From a virus: a stretch of DNA of 36,521 nt. Shown piece by piece: positions 25,301 through 34,510 of the stretch; positions within the stretch are counted from its first letter, which is position 1, and each line of letters opens with the position of its first letter. The stretch is taken from IMG/VR virus record IMGVR_UViG_3300037847_006664, positions 1 to 36,521 of that record, one strand, 5' to 3'. The translations under genes and the position numbers were made by a program. The notes under the pieces were generated by a model. That model had not been told where the DNA came from. It worked only from the letters and a program-made list of their open reading frames with translations, and searched no databases.

Positions 25301-28300
25301 CTTAGACAAGTTTGATACATTTGTATCTTCAGACGCAAGATCATAGAACATTCTGGTATGTACAGATGCACTACTTGGAATTACAACATCAAGATCAAGT
25401 TGAGTATCTGTAATACTCATTCCGACTCTGGTTCCAGCACCATTAAGGACTTGAAGATCTGAGAAATTTTTGTAACCAGAAGTGTGATCCAAACTATTGA
25501 CAGACTCTTTCCAATGCTCATATGCAACTTCACCACGAATACTGTATGAGAATCTTTGATAATAGTCACTATCGTGAATATTTTGTAAAGAGGAATTTAA
25601 TTTACCAATATCGTCTTTCCATTCACTTGCATCTTCTACTGTGCTTCCAACATTTACATCAAAATCAAACTCAAATACATCTTCAACAGTTGCTTTAAAG
25701 TTTCCAACCTGTCCTCTAATAATATCTCCTTTCTTGAAGGATTTTGAAACATTTTTAACCTTTAATGTTTGAGTTTGTGCATCCCATCCATTTGAAGCAA
25801 CAGATCCAAATACTTCTCCACTATTCAGAATAATTTTTTCATTTTCTAAGAATTGAATCTTTTCAAACTCTGGAGTAAATACCGCCAATTCATCTGCTTT
25901 GATAACTCTACCAAATGAATTTGTTGCATCAAATGATCCTCCAGTAGATCCAATTCCTGCAATAGAATACGATACACTTTCTGTTCCAGATACAGTGTTA
26001 ATTCCAGTTACAGTAAAGTAACTATAGTCATAATCACTGGAATTATATCCATCTGCAGTATTTGTGATTTTTATATTTTCAACGAAAATTTTATCATTGA
26101 TTGCAAATGGGAATGGATTTGCTGTAGTAAATCCAGCATTAGGTGCTCTAAGAGAAAGAGTATTTGTTCCCAAACTAGAAACAGCATTAGTTACTCTAAC
26201 GCCATTGGAATTAACTATTGGAACAATTCTAAGATCTTCGCTCAGATTACTATCATTGGAGATAATTTCAACATTAAACACTGAACTACTTTGAAGAGTT
26301 GTTCTAGTCTGAATATTTGTGTTTCCGATAGCAACTACAATTGGAGCAGATGTGTAATTTCTTCCTCCTGTATTGATTCCAATGCTCTTCAGAGTTGAAA
26401 CATTTTTTAATTTGAGAACTACATTTGAATCTGCTTTTGGTGTTAAGGTTTTATCTTCTAAGAATTCAATTCCTTGCTGAATTACCTTATCATCAGAAAT
26501 TTGACCAATATCTGTAGCATTTACCTTTAAGATAGCAGCAGATCCAGTAGTTGATGCGATTGATGTTACAACTGGAAGTTCTTTTAAATCTTTTCCAGAA
26601 TTGACAACCTTGACAGAATGAATTCCACCTTTCTCAAAAGTAGAACTTGTAGAATAAAATGCACTACTAAATCCTGCAGCAGTATATGAGGTTGTTTCTG
26701 CACTTCCAACTAAAGTAAAGTCAAATGTAGTAGATCCAACTGATGTGATTCTATGCTTTTTGCTATACCTGGACTCAACTACAGAAATATTTGAATATAA
26801 ATTTACATCGGTATCAGCAGATGTTGGGTAAGTATTTGTATACTTTATTCCATCACCTTCAATTCTGTAAAATAGTTCTTTTGGAAGATCATTTGAAACA
26901 TCAATACTAATTACTGTGGATGTATTTGAATCTCCAAATGTTCCTATTTTTTTAATTGAACTAGACTCATATCTAGATTCAAATTTATTATCCGTATAGA
27001 AGTTAATATCATAGTCGATAAGACTTGCATCTGAGGCAGCAATAGAAACTTTTCCACCTCTGTAAAACTCTAGTCTTGGATTGATCTTAGATATTTCATG
27101 TGTTCCATGACCTTGATTTGAGATTATAATATTTTCATATGGGAACTTAGAAACATCTAATTTATTATCAGCTAATTTGATCTTATCATCAGAAATTTTA
27201 ATTACATAATACTCTCTATTATTTTGTAGTGGAGTTGCTATACCAACAGAGTTTGTATAGATTACAATGTCACCAGTCTCAAAATCATGTCTCTCAATAG
27301 TAATTTCTGATGTTGATCCAACAGCAACTGCAGTAGAAGCAAAAGATACTGGATTAACTACAAGTTTCTTTGCTACATTATTGAACTTAAATGCATATTC
27401 TTGTGTTCTACTAGGAGTTACATTTAATCTAACTTCATCCTTTTGCTTTAATGTATGTTGAGTATCAAGAACAACTTGTGCAGATACTTTTTTAGCAACA
27501 GCAGTAAGATTTTCCTTCTGCACCTCAAATGAATGATTGTTACCATTTACACTCGTAAAGTAAATGTAAGCGGAGGTAGAAATTCCAGACTTAGTTGTTG
27601 AAATACCAATAAAATCTTTTGCAAATTTTACCGTATATAAAGATGATGCAACATCATCAAGCAAGAAAGTACTACTAAGATCAAAATTTGGAGATGCAAA
27701 GACAGATCCACCAGCAGAAACATATTCTACTTTGTCACCAGTATTAAATCTGTGATTTGGAAGATATATTGCTCTAGGAGGAACGGAAACTGTAATATCT
27801 GTGCTACCAGCAACTCCAACAACTACTGAACTATATGTTGTTCCGATTCCAACAGAATTTGGTGCATCAAATGTCTGCTTGTGTCCAAAATCAATATTTT
27901 TGTTTTCTAATTTGGTTTCAAATTCAAATGTAAAGAGTGTTGGAGTCTTACTTACTGCAACACCATTATTATGTGCAGTTGCTGCAGTATTATTATGTGA
28001 TCTGGTAACTTTATATTTGTTATTGACTGTATCAACATTAGTAATCAACATTTGTTCATTACCAATTGTGATTACATCACCCTTACTAAATTTGCGGGTG
28101 ATTGTAGGTTCTGATATTTGAATTGATGTAGAAAGACCTGTGACAGTAGTTGCAGCAATACCAGCAGAAAGAGTGGAAGAAACTGTACTTACACCAACGG
28201 TTCTAAATCCTTCAATATTTTTGTAGAGTGATGAAGAAATACCAGAAATTTCTACAATATCAGAATCGACAAATCCATGAGGTAGTGTAGAAATACCAGT

Positions 28301-31300
28301 TATCTTATTATCTTTTACTGATAAAGCTATATTTTCAACTACATTATCAGTTGTTGTTATTGAGTTAATATTTCTTCCGAGAATTTCTTGAATTTCGGCA
28401 TCAATAGATGTGTCAGAAAGATTAACCTGTTCTCCAACTTTGTAATTTTTTCCAGAATTTTCTACAGTAACAGAATTAATTTTAGAACTCTTTACTGAAG
28501 ATACTTCAATGATAGAATTGGATTGTAATATTTCAGAAAGGAAAGGATAATCTCTAGAAGGATCATCTAATCCTAATTGTGTCACAACTCTCTTATACTC
28601 GCCACTATTCAGATGTTCATCTAATTGATTAACTGATAAGTCATAATTAAATTCATCAGAGTGATTGTAATGGGATTTAGTGATATATGGATATGCAAGA
28701 TTTCCATTAACATCTAATGTTGAGAAATATGCATATGTTCCATTTGGAAAATCTGAGTTTACAAGATATCTACCATTATATTCATCAAGATCACCACTTG
28801 CTTTATAGACATAATCTTGTGCAAAATATCCATTAGCGAAACCAGGTGGTCTTAAATCAGGTGTTGTGACTACATCTACCTCATAACTTGAATATATTTT
28901 CTTAACACCACCAGTTCCAGTATTATCAGGAATTGCTTTTCCATTTCCATATGGACCATAGATTGGGTTTCCATCATATGCCCAACCAATGATTGGTGAA
29001 TGTGAAAGACCAGTGGTTTTTTCTGCTAGTGCTCCTCCACCTTGAGTGACAATATTGTCACTAAGTAGATTTCTATAAAATTTACCTGGATAGAATGAAA
29101 CTAATTTATTTTGTCTTGATGATGAAATTGATTTAGTTTGAACCAAATCTTTATATAAAACATTACTCAGAATATTTGAATATCTTTCAATATTATTAAT
29201 TTTCCATTCGTGAACTTCAGAATTTAATTTTACATCCTTTCCTGTTGGAATAACTTCAACAACTGTATCATCGTCATACCCACTTCCGCCATCAATGATA
29301 GTAATTGCAGTAATTACACCATTAACAGTGGTTGCAGTTAGTTCTGCAAGTCTTCCCTTTCCAACAACTCTTACAGTTGGTGGTGTAGTATATTCAGATC
29401 CTCCATCTGCAATATAAACACTTTGAATTTTTCCTGCAGACACTAAAGGTCTAATGTCAGCATCTTTTCCTGTAAGAACTTTTACTTGTGGAGTCTTATT
29501 GTAATTTACAATGTCACTCGAACCATATCCAACTCCACCAGAGCGTATGAAGACACTTTCTAAACTACCACGCACAACTGGAGTTCCAGTCGCATTGTAA
29601 TATGATGGAACACTGGTAGTTTCGCCAACAGATACTAATCCATTTATTGAAACTACAATATCAGGATATTTGAAAGTGTGTGTCCCAACTCCAACACTAG
29701 AAAGATCAGCATAAACTTGATTATCATAATTTACACTAGTAATACTTGACGCTGTTCCTGCTTCGCTTAGTTTAAATCTATGATCATCTAATACAGTTAC
29801 TTTATAATATGATGATGCTGTTAATCCTGTTATAGAAGTTCCATCTACAGAATATACTACATTATCACCATTTTTGAATTTATGATTTCTTGCATAGATG
29901 TAATTATTTTCTACATTCACTCCAACAAAAGAAGAGAAAATATCTTTTTGATCTGAAGGAGGCCAAGCAATACCATCAACAACTACCTTTTTGTTTGAAA
30001 AGTCATTGCTACTTTGATTTACAACGATTTTATCAATTACTTTTCTAATTTGTCTTGATCTCAATGTGTGGTCTTGATTACCAAAGGCATTGAAATCAAT
30101 CAGATTAGTTTTTGCCAAAGCATCTGCTCTTGAAATAGCAAGAGAGTATGATGTATTATCATGCTTTGCAACAAAATAAGTTGCTCCAGATGATAATCTA
30201 TCAGTAGAAAAACCAACTGCAGTGCTACCAATACCAACTGGTGTTCCAGTTGCAACATATGTAACTTCTTCGCCATCTAAGAATCTATGTTCACTTGTGG
30301 TCGTTACTTTGTCAGTTAAAAGATTTACATTAAAATCTGTAAATGATGATGAATGAGTAAATCCTCTCATTCTTGCTTCACATATAGATGATGTTCCATT
30401 TCCACCAGAAATAGTTACAGATGGTGTTTCAATATAATTGAAACCAGGATTTGTTAATACAATGCCTTCAATTTTTCCTTCAAAGTTTCCATGGACCACT
30501 GATCCAGATCCAACAGTATCTGCAACAGAAACTTGTGGTGCATTTATAATATCAAATCCAGATCCCGCGTCTAAAATATTAACCTGTTCAACTTGACCAT
30601 AAAAAATTGCATCTGATGAAATTGGTGAATCAAACTCAACACCATTCAATGCCACACCTACAGCACCTGTAATATCTTTATGATTTGTTGCTGGTTTTGG
30701 TGTCTTATTGATCTTTTTAAAATTATTTTGATTGATCAATGAAGAACCATATAAAGATGATGGGGTTATGTTTGTTTGATCGCTGTAAACTTTTTCTCCA
30801 TTCAAAAATCCATGTGCATTGATATTGATTGCATTAGTAGCATATACTTTGTTCTCAATAGCAGATGGACTAAGTGCTAATCTAATATTATTATTATCAA
30901 CTACATGCACATAGTAAGTTCCTGTTGTAATTCCAACAGATGCTGCTTTAGCACGATTTGTGGTATCAATAGATTCATATGAAGGATATCCAGAGAAGGC
31001 AACATATGTATTTTTATTTTTATCTACAAAGGAATTTTGAATATTCGATAATACATTTCCACTCAAAAGATTTGTAGAAGCAAAATTTAATTTTTTCTTG
31101 ACAATATATGGAACACCATTTTGTAATGTTCCAGAACCAATCTGAAACTCAAGTGAATTATTGACAGAAGTTACTTGAGCATCTAATACAACTGGACCTC
31201 TAGTTTCTTTTAAGAGGATATCGACTTTATCACCAACATGCAAATAATGATCAACTTCTGTAGTAAGGGCATTAGAAGCGGGTACTACAGAAGTAACATT

Positions 31301-32623
31301 TGTGAATGTAATATTGTTGTAGAACCAGGTATTGAATTTTTTATCATCTTGATCCGTTTTTTCGCCCAGATGCTTTACACCAACTCTATCTCCACTGGAA
31401 AATAATTTAGTGGTGTCAGAATTTTTAGCGGATCCTAAAATGGATCCCACAATTCGCATTCTTACTGGTTTTGATAAATCGTTATCCTCGAAACCATAAA
31501 GATATACACCATCAATGATTGGACTATTCTCTACTAATGTGGTTGAGAGTCCTACACAATTGAAAAATTGATTACTAGACTTTCCGCTGTAAGTTACTTC
31601 TGCATATGATCCAAGATTTGTTAAATTATAAAAACTTCCAGATTCTGGAAATCCAATCGTAGAATCTACAGTCAATGTAGTATTGCTACTATTGGTTCCC
31701 AATACTTTAGTTCTCTTGCTTACAGATAATGGATTAGTAATTGATCCATTAGATAAGAATAATTTGTAATATATTTTATTTCCTAAAGAAACTTGAGTAA
31801 CTCTAGAAACCGTTGCTTTTGATGTTGGATTTGTAAGAGAATTCTCTAAAACAGTGGTAGCAGCAAGTTTTGATGGATCCCCGTCGATCTGTTCAACTAT
31901 AATATTATCAGTAATCGACCAATCTGCAGAAGATGCTAAAATGGTGTTGTCAAATGGTTTTATGACATCAATAGTTTTTCCAAAAAGAACACTGAACAAA
32001 ATTTTCAGTGAAGAATCGGTTCCCTTTGAACTATAAAAATCTCTTGCTCTAGAAAGAATATTGTCTACATTAACACCTGTAAATTGTCTCTCTTCGAATC
32101 CAGGTAAAAATTGAGATTTATACTTTCTGTAAAATTCTTGTAAGAATACTAAACTAAGATTTTGAACAACAGAATCTACATCATGACTATCTGTTGAAGT
32201 AGAATTGAAATTTAAGAATTCTGGTTGAAGTTCACCTTCAATCCTATCAATTCCACTAAATCCTCTAATACAACCTGTAAAACTAGTATTTGTCTTTCCA
32301 GTATATGTAATGATCTCATTATTAATTTTAATCAATCCGTAAGTGTTTGGAAAACCTGCGGTTGATGATACATTAATCACATCATCAAGGTCTAAAACCT
32401 CTTGCGTTACTGTTACTGGTACAGCAGCATATGTAAGTCTGGAAAATGACCCAATATCCTTTAAATCGCCAATACGACCAGCAAGATCACTAGTTCCATA
32501 TTCATGTTCTTCAGAAATGTAGTACTGTTGCAAAAATTCTTTGAACAGGGGACTTTCTGCCTGAATGAATTCTGGAATCTGGCTATCCAGAATGCTAGAG
32601 ATTTTTACCTTTTTATCTAACAT
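22370..32623 (-). CDS. 7: Giant gp7-type baseplate wedge protein (3417 aa)
   Basis: In T4, gp7 (1032 residues) initiates wedge assembly. The N-terminal 230 residues here match the C-terminal region of T4 gp7: SPLFKEFLQQYY (24-35) against SNFEAFCEAYIQYL, and ILSRARDFYSSKGTDSSLKI then LFSVLFGKTIDVI (189-221) against the T4 FESRSYDFYSTKGIEASYKF region. The remaining 3200 residues are a mosaic of beta modules: IxxE/RGxxGT copies (70-124, 304-360, 1503-1558, 2630-2701), GxGY repeats (675-746, 1022-1130, 2860-2978 and single units), a YHYH-like domain (about 1203-1325) and FLNDVLQKPNVDYVFTSGTR (about 3050). The C-terminus has SFTFYNQNGIAGIETSAHVS. It lies between gp6 (3-base gap) and gp8. Gene name rests on N-terminal similarity and synteny. 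Confidence 0.88.
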   Translation of the reverse strand: MLDKKVKISSILDSQIPEFIQAESPLFKEFLQQYYISEEHEYGTSDLAGRIGDLKDIGSFSRLTYAAVPVTVTQEVLDLDDVINVSSTAGFPNTYGLIKINNEIITYTGKTNTSFTGCIRGFSGIDRIEGELQPEFLNFNSTSTDSHDVDSVVQNLSLVFLQEFYRKYKSQFLPGFEERQFTGVNVDNILSRARDFYSSKGTDSSLKILFSVLFGKTIDVIKPFDNTILASSADWSITDNIIVEQIDGDPSKLAATTVLENSLTNPTSKATVSRVTQVSLGNKIYYKLFLSNGSITNPLSVSKRTKVLGTNSSNTTLTVDSTIGFPESGSFYNLTNLGSYAEVTYSGKSSNQFFNCVGLSTTLVENSPIIDGVYLYGFEDNDLSKPVRMRIVGSILGSAKNSDTTKLFSSGDRVGVKHLGEKTDQDDKKFNTWFYNNITFTNVTSVVPASNALTTEVDHYLHVGDKVDILLKETRGPVVLDAQVTSVNNSLEFQIGSGTLQNGVPYIVKKKLNFASTNLLSGNVLSNIQNSFVDKNKNTYVAFSGYPSYESIDTTNRAKAASVGITTGTYYVHVVDNNNIRLALSPSAIENKVYATNAININAHGFLNGEKVYSDQTNITPSSLYGSSLINQNNFKKINKTPKPATNHKDITGAVGVALNGVEFDSPISSDAIFYGQVEQVNILDAGSGFDIINAPQVSVADTVGSGSVVHGNFEGKIEGIVLTNPGFNYIETPSVTISGGNGTSSICEARMRGFTHSSSFTDFNVNLLTDKVTTTSEHRFLDGEEVTYVATGTPVGIGSTAVGFSTDRLSSGATYFVAKHDNTSYSLAISRADALAKTNLIDFNAFGNQDHTLRSRQIRKVIDKIVVNQSSNDFSNKKVVVDGIAWPPSDQKDIFSSFVGVNVENNYIYARNHKFKNGDNVVYSVDGTSITGLTASSYYKVTVLDDHRFKLSEAGTASSITSVNYDNQVYADLSSVGVGTHTFKYPDIVVSINGLVSVGETTSVPSYYNATGTPVVRGSLESVFIRSGGVGYGSSDIVNYNKTPQVKVLTGKDADIRPLVSAGKIQSVYIADGGSEYTTPPTVRVVGKGRLAELTATTVNGVITAITIIDGGSGYDDDTVVEVIPTGKDVKLNSEVHEWKINNIERYSNILSNVLYKDLVQTKSISSSRQNKLVSFYPGKFYRNLLSDNIVTQGGGALAEKTTGLSHSPIIGWAYDGNPIYGPYGNGKAIPDNTGTGGVKKIYSSYEVDVVTTPDLRPPGFANGYFAQDYVYKASGDLDEYNGRYLVNSDFPNGTYAYFSTLDVNGNLAYPYITKSHYNHSDEFNYDLSVNQLDEHLNSGEYKRVVTQLGLDDPSRDYPFLSEILQSNSIIEVSSVKSSKINSVTVENSGKNYKVGEQVNLSDTSIDAEIQEILGRNINSITTTDNVVENIALSVKDNKITGISTLPHGFVDSDIVEISGISSSLYKNIEGFRTVGVSTVSSTLSAGIAATTVTGLSTSIQISEPTITRKFSKGDVITIGNEQMLITNVDTVNNKYKVTRSHNNTAATAHNNGVAVSKTPTLFTFEFETKLENKNIDFGHKQTFDAPNSVGIGTTYSSVVVGVAGSTDITVSVPPRAIYLPNHRFNTGDKVEYVSAGGSVFASPNFDLSSTFLLDDVASSLYTVKFAKDFIGISTTKSGISTSAYIYFTSVNGNNHSFEVQKENLTAVAKKVSAQVVLDTQHTLKQKDEVRLNVTPSRTQEYAFKFNNVAKKLVVNPVSFASTAVAVGSTSEITIERHDFETGDIVIYTNSVGIATPLQNNREYYVIKISDDKIKLADNKLDVSKFPYENIIISNQGHGTHEISKINPRLEFYRGGKVSIAASDASLIDYDINFYTDNKFESRYESSSIKKIGTFGDSNTSTVISIDVSNDLPKELFYRIEGDGIKYTNTYPTSADTDVNLYSNISVVESRYSKKHRITSVGSTTFDFTLVGSAETTSYTAAGFSSAFYSTSSTFEKGGIHSVKVVNSGKDLKELPVVTSIASTTGSAAILKVNATDIGQISDDKVIQQGIEFLEDKTLTPKADSNVVLKLKNVSTLKSIGINTGGRNYTSAPIVVAIGNTNIQTRTTLQSSSVFNVEIISNDSNLSEDLRIVPIVNSNGVRVTNAVSSLGTNTLSLRAPNAGFTTANPFPFAINDKIFVENIKITNTADGYNSSDYDYSYFTVTGINTVSGTESVSYSIAGIGSTGGSFDATNSFGRVIKADELAVFTPEFEKIQFLENEKIILNSGEVFGSVASNGWDAQTQTLKVKNVSKSFKKGDIIRGQVGNFKATVEDVFEFDFDVNVGSTVEDASEWKDDIGKLNSSLQNIHDSDYYQRFSYSIRGEVAYEHWKESVNSLDHTSGYKNFSDLQVLNGAGTRVGMSITDTQLDLDVVIPSSASVHTRMFYDLASEDTNVSNLSKFIIFDSKVITDYNESITNKVLLIDDISSQFTGYTTSIGGGIVGMSTFSVFTGGDTLFYHTFDPAAIDTSTNTITIPRHNFNTGERLVYSPTNNSQNTGTTIGINTTSSPGIGIAATDKLPSEVFAIKITDDQFKLAIGSSEATAGTSVDFDSITGIGSTHSFAVPSDVATSRAIITVDNIIQSPVARKDVSIGLSQAVGIGSTTVTVNDISNIKGKSLIKIEDEILKVQLVGVGLTNRLAVIRGQMGTVAAAHTVGAATTVLSGDYRIDHGKLYFTDVPYGPTGIGSLTTKSTFAGRAYYRLDYTNNVILDDISEQFDGSTDTFDLKLNGQTVTGINSSFGAILIDNIFQKPFFGDVGSIQNSDYQITGVGQTIDFTGTGPNGDLPKGGIINEFSVGIGSGYQIPRQAVGFATVSSGAVQSVGVSTGGSGYISAPRVSIADTLGVGVGASVIATVANGVITGFTVAAGGSGYSASNPPLVTVEAPAPYRNLGLVGGNGSGAKMDVVVGTGGSIVNFNMSDRGSGYEVGDVLSLTGIPFNTVGIGTSNFVVTVVNKYQDKFAGWTFGQLLELDDFSNQFNGFRKSFLLTRTTVNKEYYSIVAKQGSGIILANNLLIFLNDVLQKPNVDYVFTSGTRLEFKEAPKPGSNFRIYFYTGSSADFREIDVDESIKPGDRLRLQQQDRISSQNQRIIYELIASDTVETETYGGVGIVTDSTFKRPVEWTKQTSDLIIDGIVISKERDYLEPQYFPASNLIAPFDETSTKMYINDSWAFQNVDNLGQTLNDIRVVGVGTTVVVEEFKNVTYSGDYGVITSIGASTSGINTTTPMIEFDLRPSDVIYDSAAPAGKVSKPGIAVGDYFVIRNTTLGAGVTSIIGDVNSVVAIGNSFIDNVYYASKVTSIGSSTIRVSANVNSLTGINTANQPNSATFGTYSWGAINTGTRSVSTAKSFTFYNQNGIAGIETSAHVSRLLQLRVAY
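23690..24045 (-). repeat. GxGY triple repeat near the C-terminus of the gp7-type protein
   Basis: Three units: STGGSGYISAPRVSIADTLG, VAAGGSGYSASNPPLVTVEA and MSDRGSGYEVGDVLSLTG, spaced about 40-50 residues apart with alternating GA/AT/V-rich strands (ASVIATVANGVITGF). Same core as in gp14. Confidence 0.8.
24520..24735 (-). repeat. IxxE/RGxxGT module, copy in gp7-type protein
   Basis: The encoded segment VGIGSTTVTVNDISNIKGKS, LIKIEDEILKVQLVG and LAVIRGQMGTVAAAHTVGAA is the clearest copy of the module found also in gp15 (IENELMFI, VRRGEDGTIADSH). Further copies in this protein are at 32252-32416, about 31545-31715 and about 27950-28115. Confidence 0.7.
28650..29018 (-). other. YHYH-like domain within the gp7-type protein
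   Basis: Residues about 1203-1325 read LSHSPIIGWAYDGNPIYGPY ... LDEYNGRYLVNSDFPNGTYA ... YPYITKSHYN. This follows the YHYH domain pattern (GxAYDGxPIYGPxG, then LDExNGR and PxGTYxYxxT near the end). The domain occurs in secreted and surface proteins of marine bacteria and eukaryotes and is of unknown function. In this copy the PNGTYHY motif reads PNGTYAY. Confidence 0.75.
29235..29560 (-). repeat. GxGY repeat cluster in the gp7-type protein
   Basis: Units: FIRSGGVGYGSSDIVNY, YIADGGSEYTTPPTVRVVGK and IIDGGSGYDDDTVVEVIPTG, with intervening strands of the type SAGKIQSVYI and TVNGVITAITI. A similar pair is at 30385-30600 (LDAGSGFDIINAPQVSVADT and LTNPGFNYIETPSVTISGGN). Confidence 0.75.
32252..32416 (-). 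repeat. IxxE-type module inserted in the gp7-homologous N-terminus
   Basis: Residues 70-124 of the gp7-type protein (VSSTAGFPNTYGLIKINNEI, ITYTGKTNTSFTGCIRGFSG) interrupt the segment that aligns with the T4 gp7 C-terminal region. This is the 'GFPxxGxIxIxxEIxxYTGK' form of the module. Confidence 0.65.
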
Positions 32624-32626
32624 TTC

Positions 32627-34510
32627 TTATCGTGTATATTTTGTGTTGCTAATGAAACTTGATGGTGGATTGTAAGATACTCCAGATCTATTTGATCCAG
32701 AAGAAATCAAATCTTCTTTAAGTGTTAATACACTTTTTCCTGTAGTATCTAGGACGATATAAAGATTCTCTTTTGCGATGATATCATTCGATTCTGGAGT
32801 CACTTCAATTTCAATTCTATTTTCCAGAACAGTGGATGTGATTGTCACTGGATAGATGATAATTTCACCTTTAATGTAGTCAATTTTACCAACATCTTCA
32901 TTAACATACTTAACAACTCCATCAACTAAGGTGAAGAATTGGACAACACCTGTTTTGCCACCAGGATCTGGTAAATCTGTCAGATATACTGTTCCTTCAA
33001 CTCCATCGAGAGTAAATCCAGTGGATCTAATATTGAAACCTTCCAAATCAGCATGGAACTGGTTGGCATAGCAAAGTTCATAATTTGCAAGAGCATTGTA
33101 TGCAGGAACCATGTTCCTTCTCATTATAAGTTTTGTGATGTTCGATGTAATTGCTCTATCAACTTGGTCAATTTGTGAGAGAAGTTTACTATACTTCAAT
33201 CTTCCACCAAACGAATTGATATCTGACGATCTGGAATAGTTCTCAATTGACTTTACAATTCTGCTGTACAAATCATCTGAACTACTAATGAAACTTGGAT
33301 CATATGAAACCGTTGAATCATACTCAACATACAAATATTTCAGATCTAAGAATTCTTGTTTGATTCCAGCAATTGTGTATTGCTTCAAATCATTTTTGAT
33401 TGAATCTTTTGCAACATCTGAAAGGAATTCACCATTTTTTGGTTTGACTGTGATGAAAACTTTTCCATATTGTGGTGGATCAAGTTCTTCACCACCATAT
33501 GCACTTACAGAATCAATATTTGGATATAAGAAAGGTATCAGACTAGCGTAATCATTCGCTGTAACCGCTCTGTACTGCGATGCATAGACCCTAGGAGCAA
33601 GATACTTGATGCTATCAATACTTTCTATGTCATCACCGTTTTCTGCCGCTTGTAGGGTCGTTATAGCGGAGATGCCAGTAGATACTTTGTACTCATTTCC
33701 CGCCTTAGAGTAAGTGAGAGCACCAGAAAAAGTGAAGTTTCTAGCACCATCTGCTGATGCTCCATTACTCACAAGATATGTTACCTCAATGGTTGAACCA
33801 TTTTCAGGTTTTTTGCCTAAAATGTTGTCTCCGAAGAGAATTTGGTATCTTTCGTCGTCAATTTCCTGTGTAAGGAACAATCTAGTTGTTGGACTTACAT
33901 TAAAAATGTTTGAATATGGCGAATATTCTTCTGTTGCCGTGCCAGTTACCGAAACACGAATCGTAGAAGTGTCAATATTTCGATTTGGGAGGAGATATTT
34001 TGCATCTGGTTGAGAATCATCAACTACGAAGGTCTTTTTCAGTAAATTTCCTTCATAAATTTTGATTCCTGAGAAAGCAGCGATACCATTTGTGTCTGGA
34101 GTGACTGTAATATCGTCTGGAATCGAAAAAATGTAGTTTGAGTTCTCTGCTCCACCTAATGCAACAACACCTTTCCTTAATTTTACCGATCTTGCATCAA
34201 ATCCACTCAAATCTACGGTGAAAGTGATGTCTGCGGTTGCTGATTTCGTCGATCTTGGAACATATCCGATGTTTCTCGCTAATGAAACGACATTCTCACG
34301 CAATGTTGCGCTATCAATGAACGATTCATTGACTGCCATGCTAGTATTGTAGGCAGTAATGTAAGAATTATATGCTAATGTGTCAATCAGAACAGAAAAA
34401 TTCGACCCTTCAAAGTCAAAATCCGTGAAGTTACTGTTCGCTCTCAGATATTCCTTAATCTGAGATCGTAAATCATTGAAATCGAGGTTAGTAAACTGAT
34501 TGAATGACAT
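32627..34510 (-). CDS. 6: gp6 baseplate wedge protein
   Basis: In T4, gp6 forms the continuous ring that holds the baseplate wedges together and drives the baseplate shape change (baseplate J family). The 627-residue product is close to the T4 length (660). The N-terminus NFTDFDFEGSNFSVLIDTLA (26-45), NTSMAVNESFIDSATLREN (53-71) and VVSLARNIGYVPRSTKSA (72-89) is the hallmark gp6 segment. The middle contains YQILFGDNILGKKPENGSTI near 222-241 and the YASQYRAVTANDYASLIPFL region near 310-330, typical of baseplate J-like proteins. The start overlaps the gp25 stop (TAATG) and the stop lies 3 bases before the giant gene. I see no large insertion of the repeat modules found in its neighbours. Confidence 0.96.
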   Translation of the reverse strand: MSFNQFTNLDFNDLRSQIKEYLRANSNFTDFDFEGSNFSVLIDTLAYNSYITAYNTSMAVNESFIDSATLRENVVSLARNIGYVPRSTKSATADITFTVDLSGFDARSVKLRKGVVALGGAENSNYIFSIPDDITVTPDTNGIAAFSGIKIYEGNLLKKTFVVDDSQPDAKYLLPNRNIDTSTIRVSVTGTATEEYSPYSNIFNVSPTTRLFLTQEIDDERYQILFGDNILGKKPENGSTIEVTYLVSNGASADGARNFTFSGALTYSKAGNEYKVSTGISAITTLQAAENGDDIESIDSIKYLAPRVYASQYRAVTANDYASLIPFLYPNIDSVSAYGGEELDPPQYGKVFITVKPKNGEFLSDVAKDSIKNDLKQYTIAGIKQEFLDLKYLYVEYDSTVSYDPSFISSSDDLYSRIVKSIENYSRSSDINSFGGRLKYSKLLSQIDQVDRAITSNITKLIMRRNMVPAYNALANYELCYANQFHADLEGFNIRSTGFTLDGVEGTVYLTDLPDPGGKTGVVQFFTLVDGVVKYVNEDVGKIDYIKGEIIIYPVTITSTVLENRIEIEVTPESNDIIAKENLYIVLDTTGKSVLTLKEDLISSGSNRSGVSYNPPSSFISNTKYTR

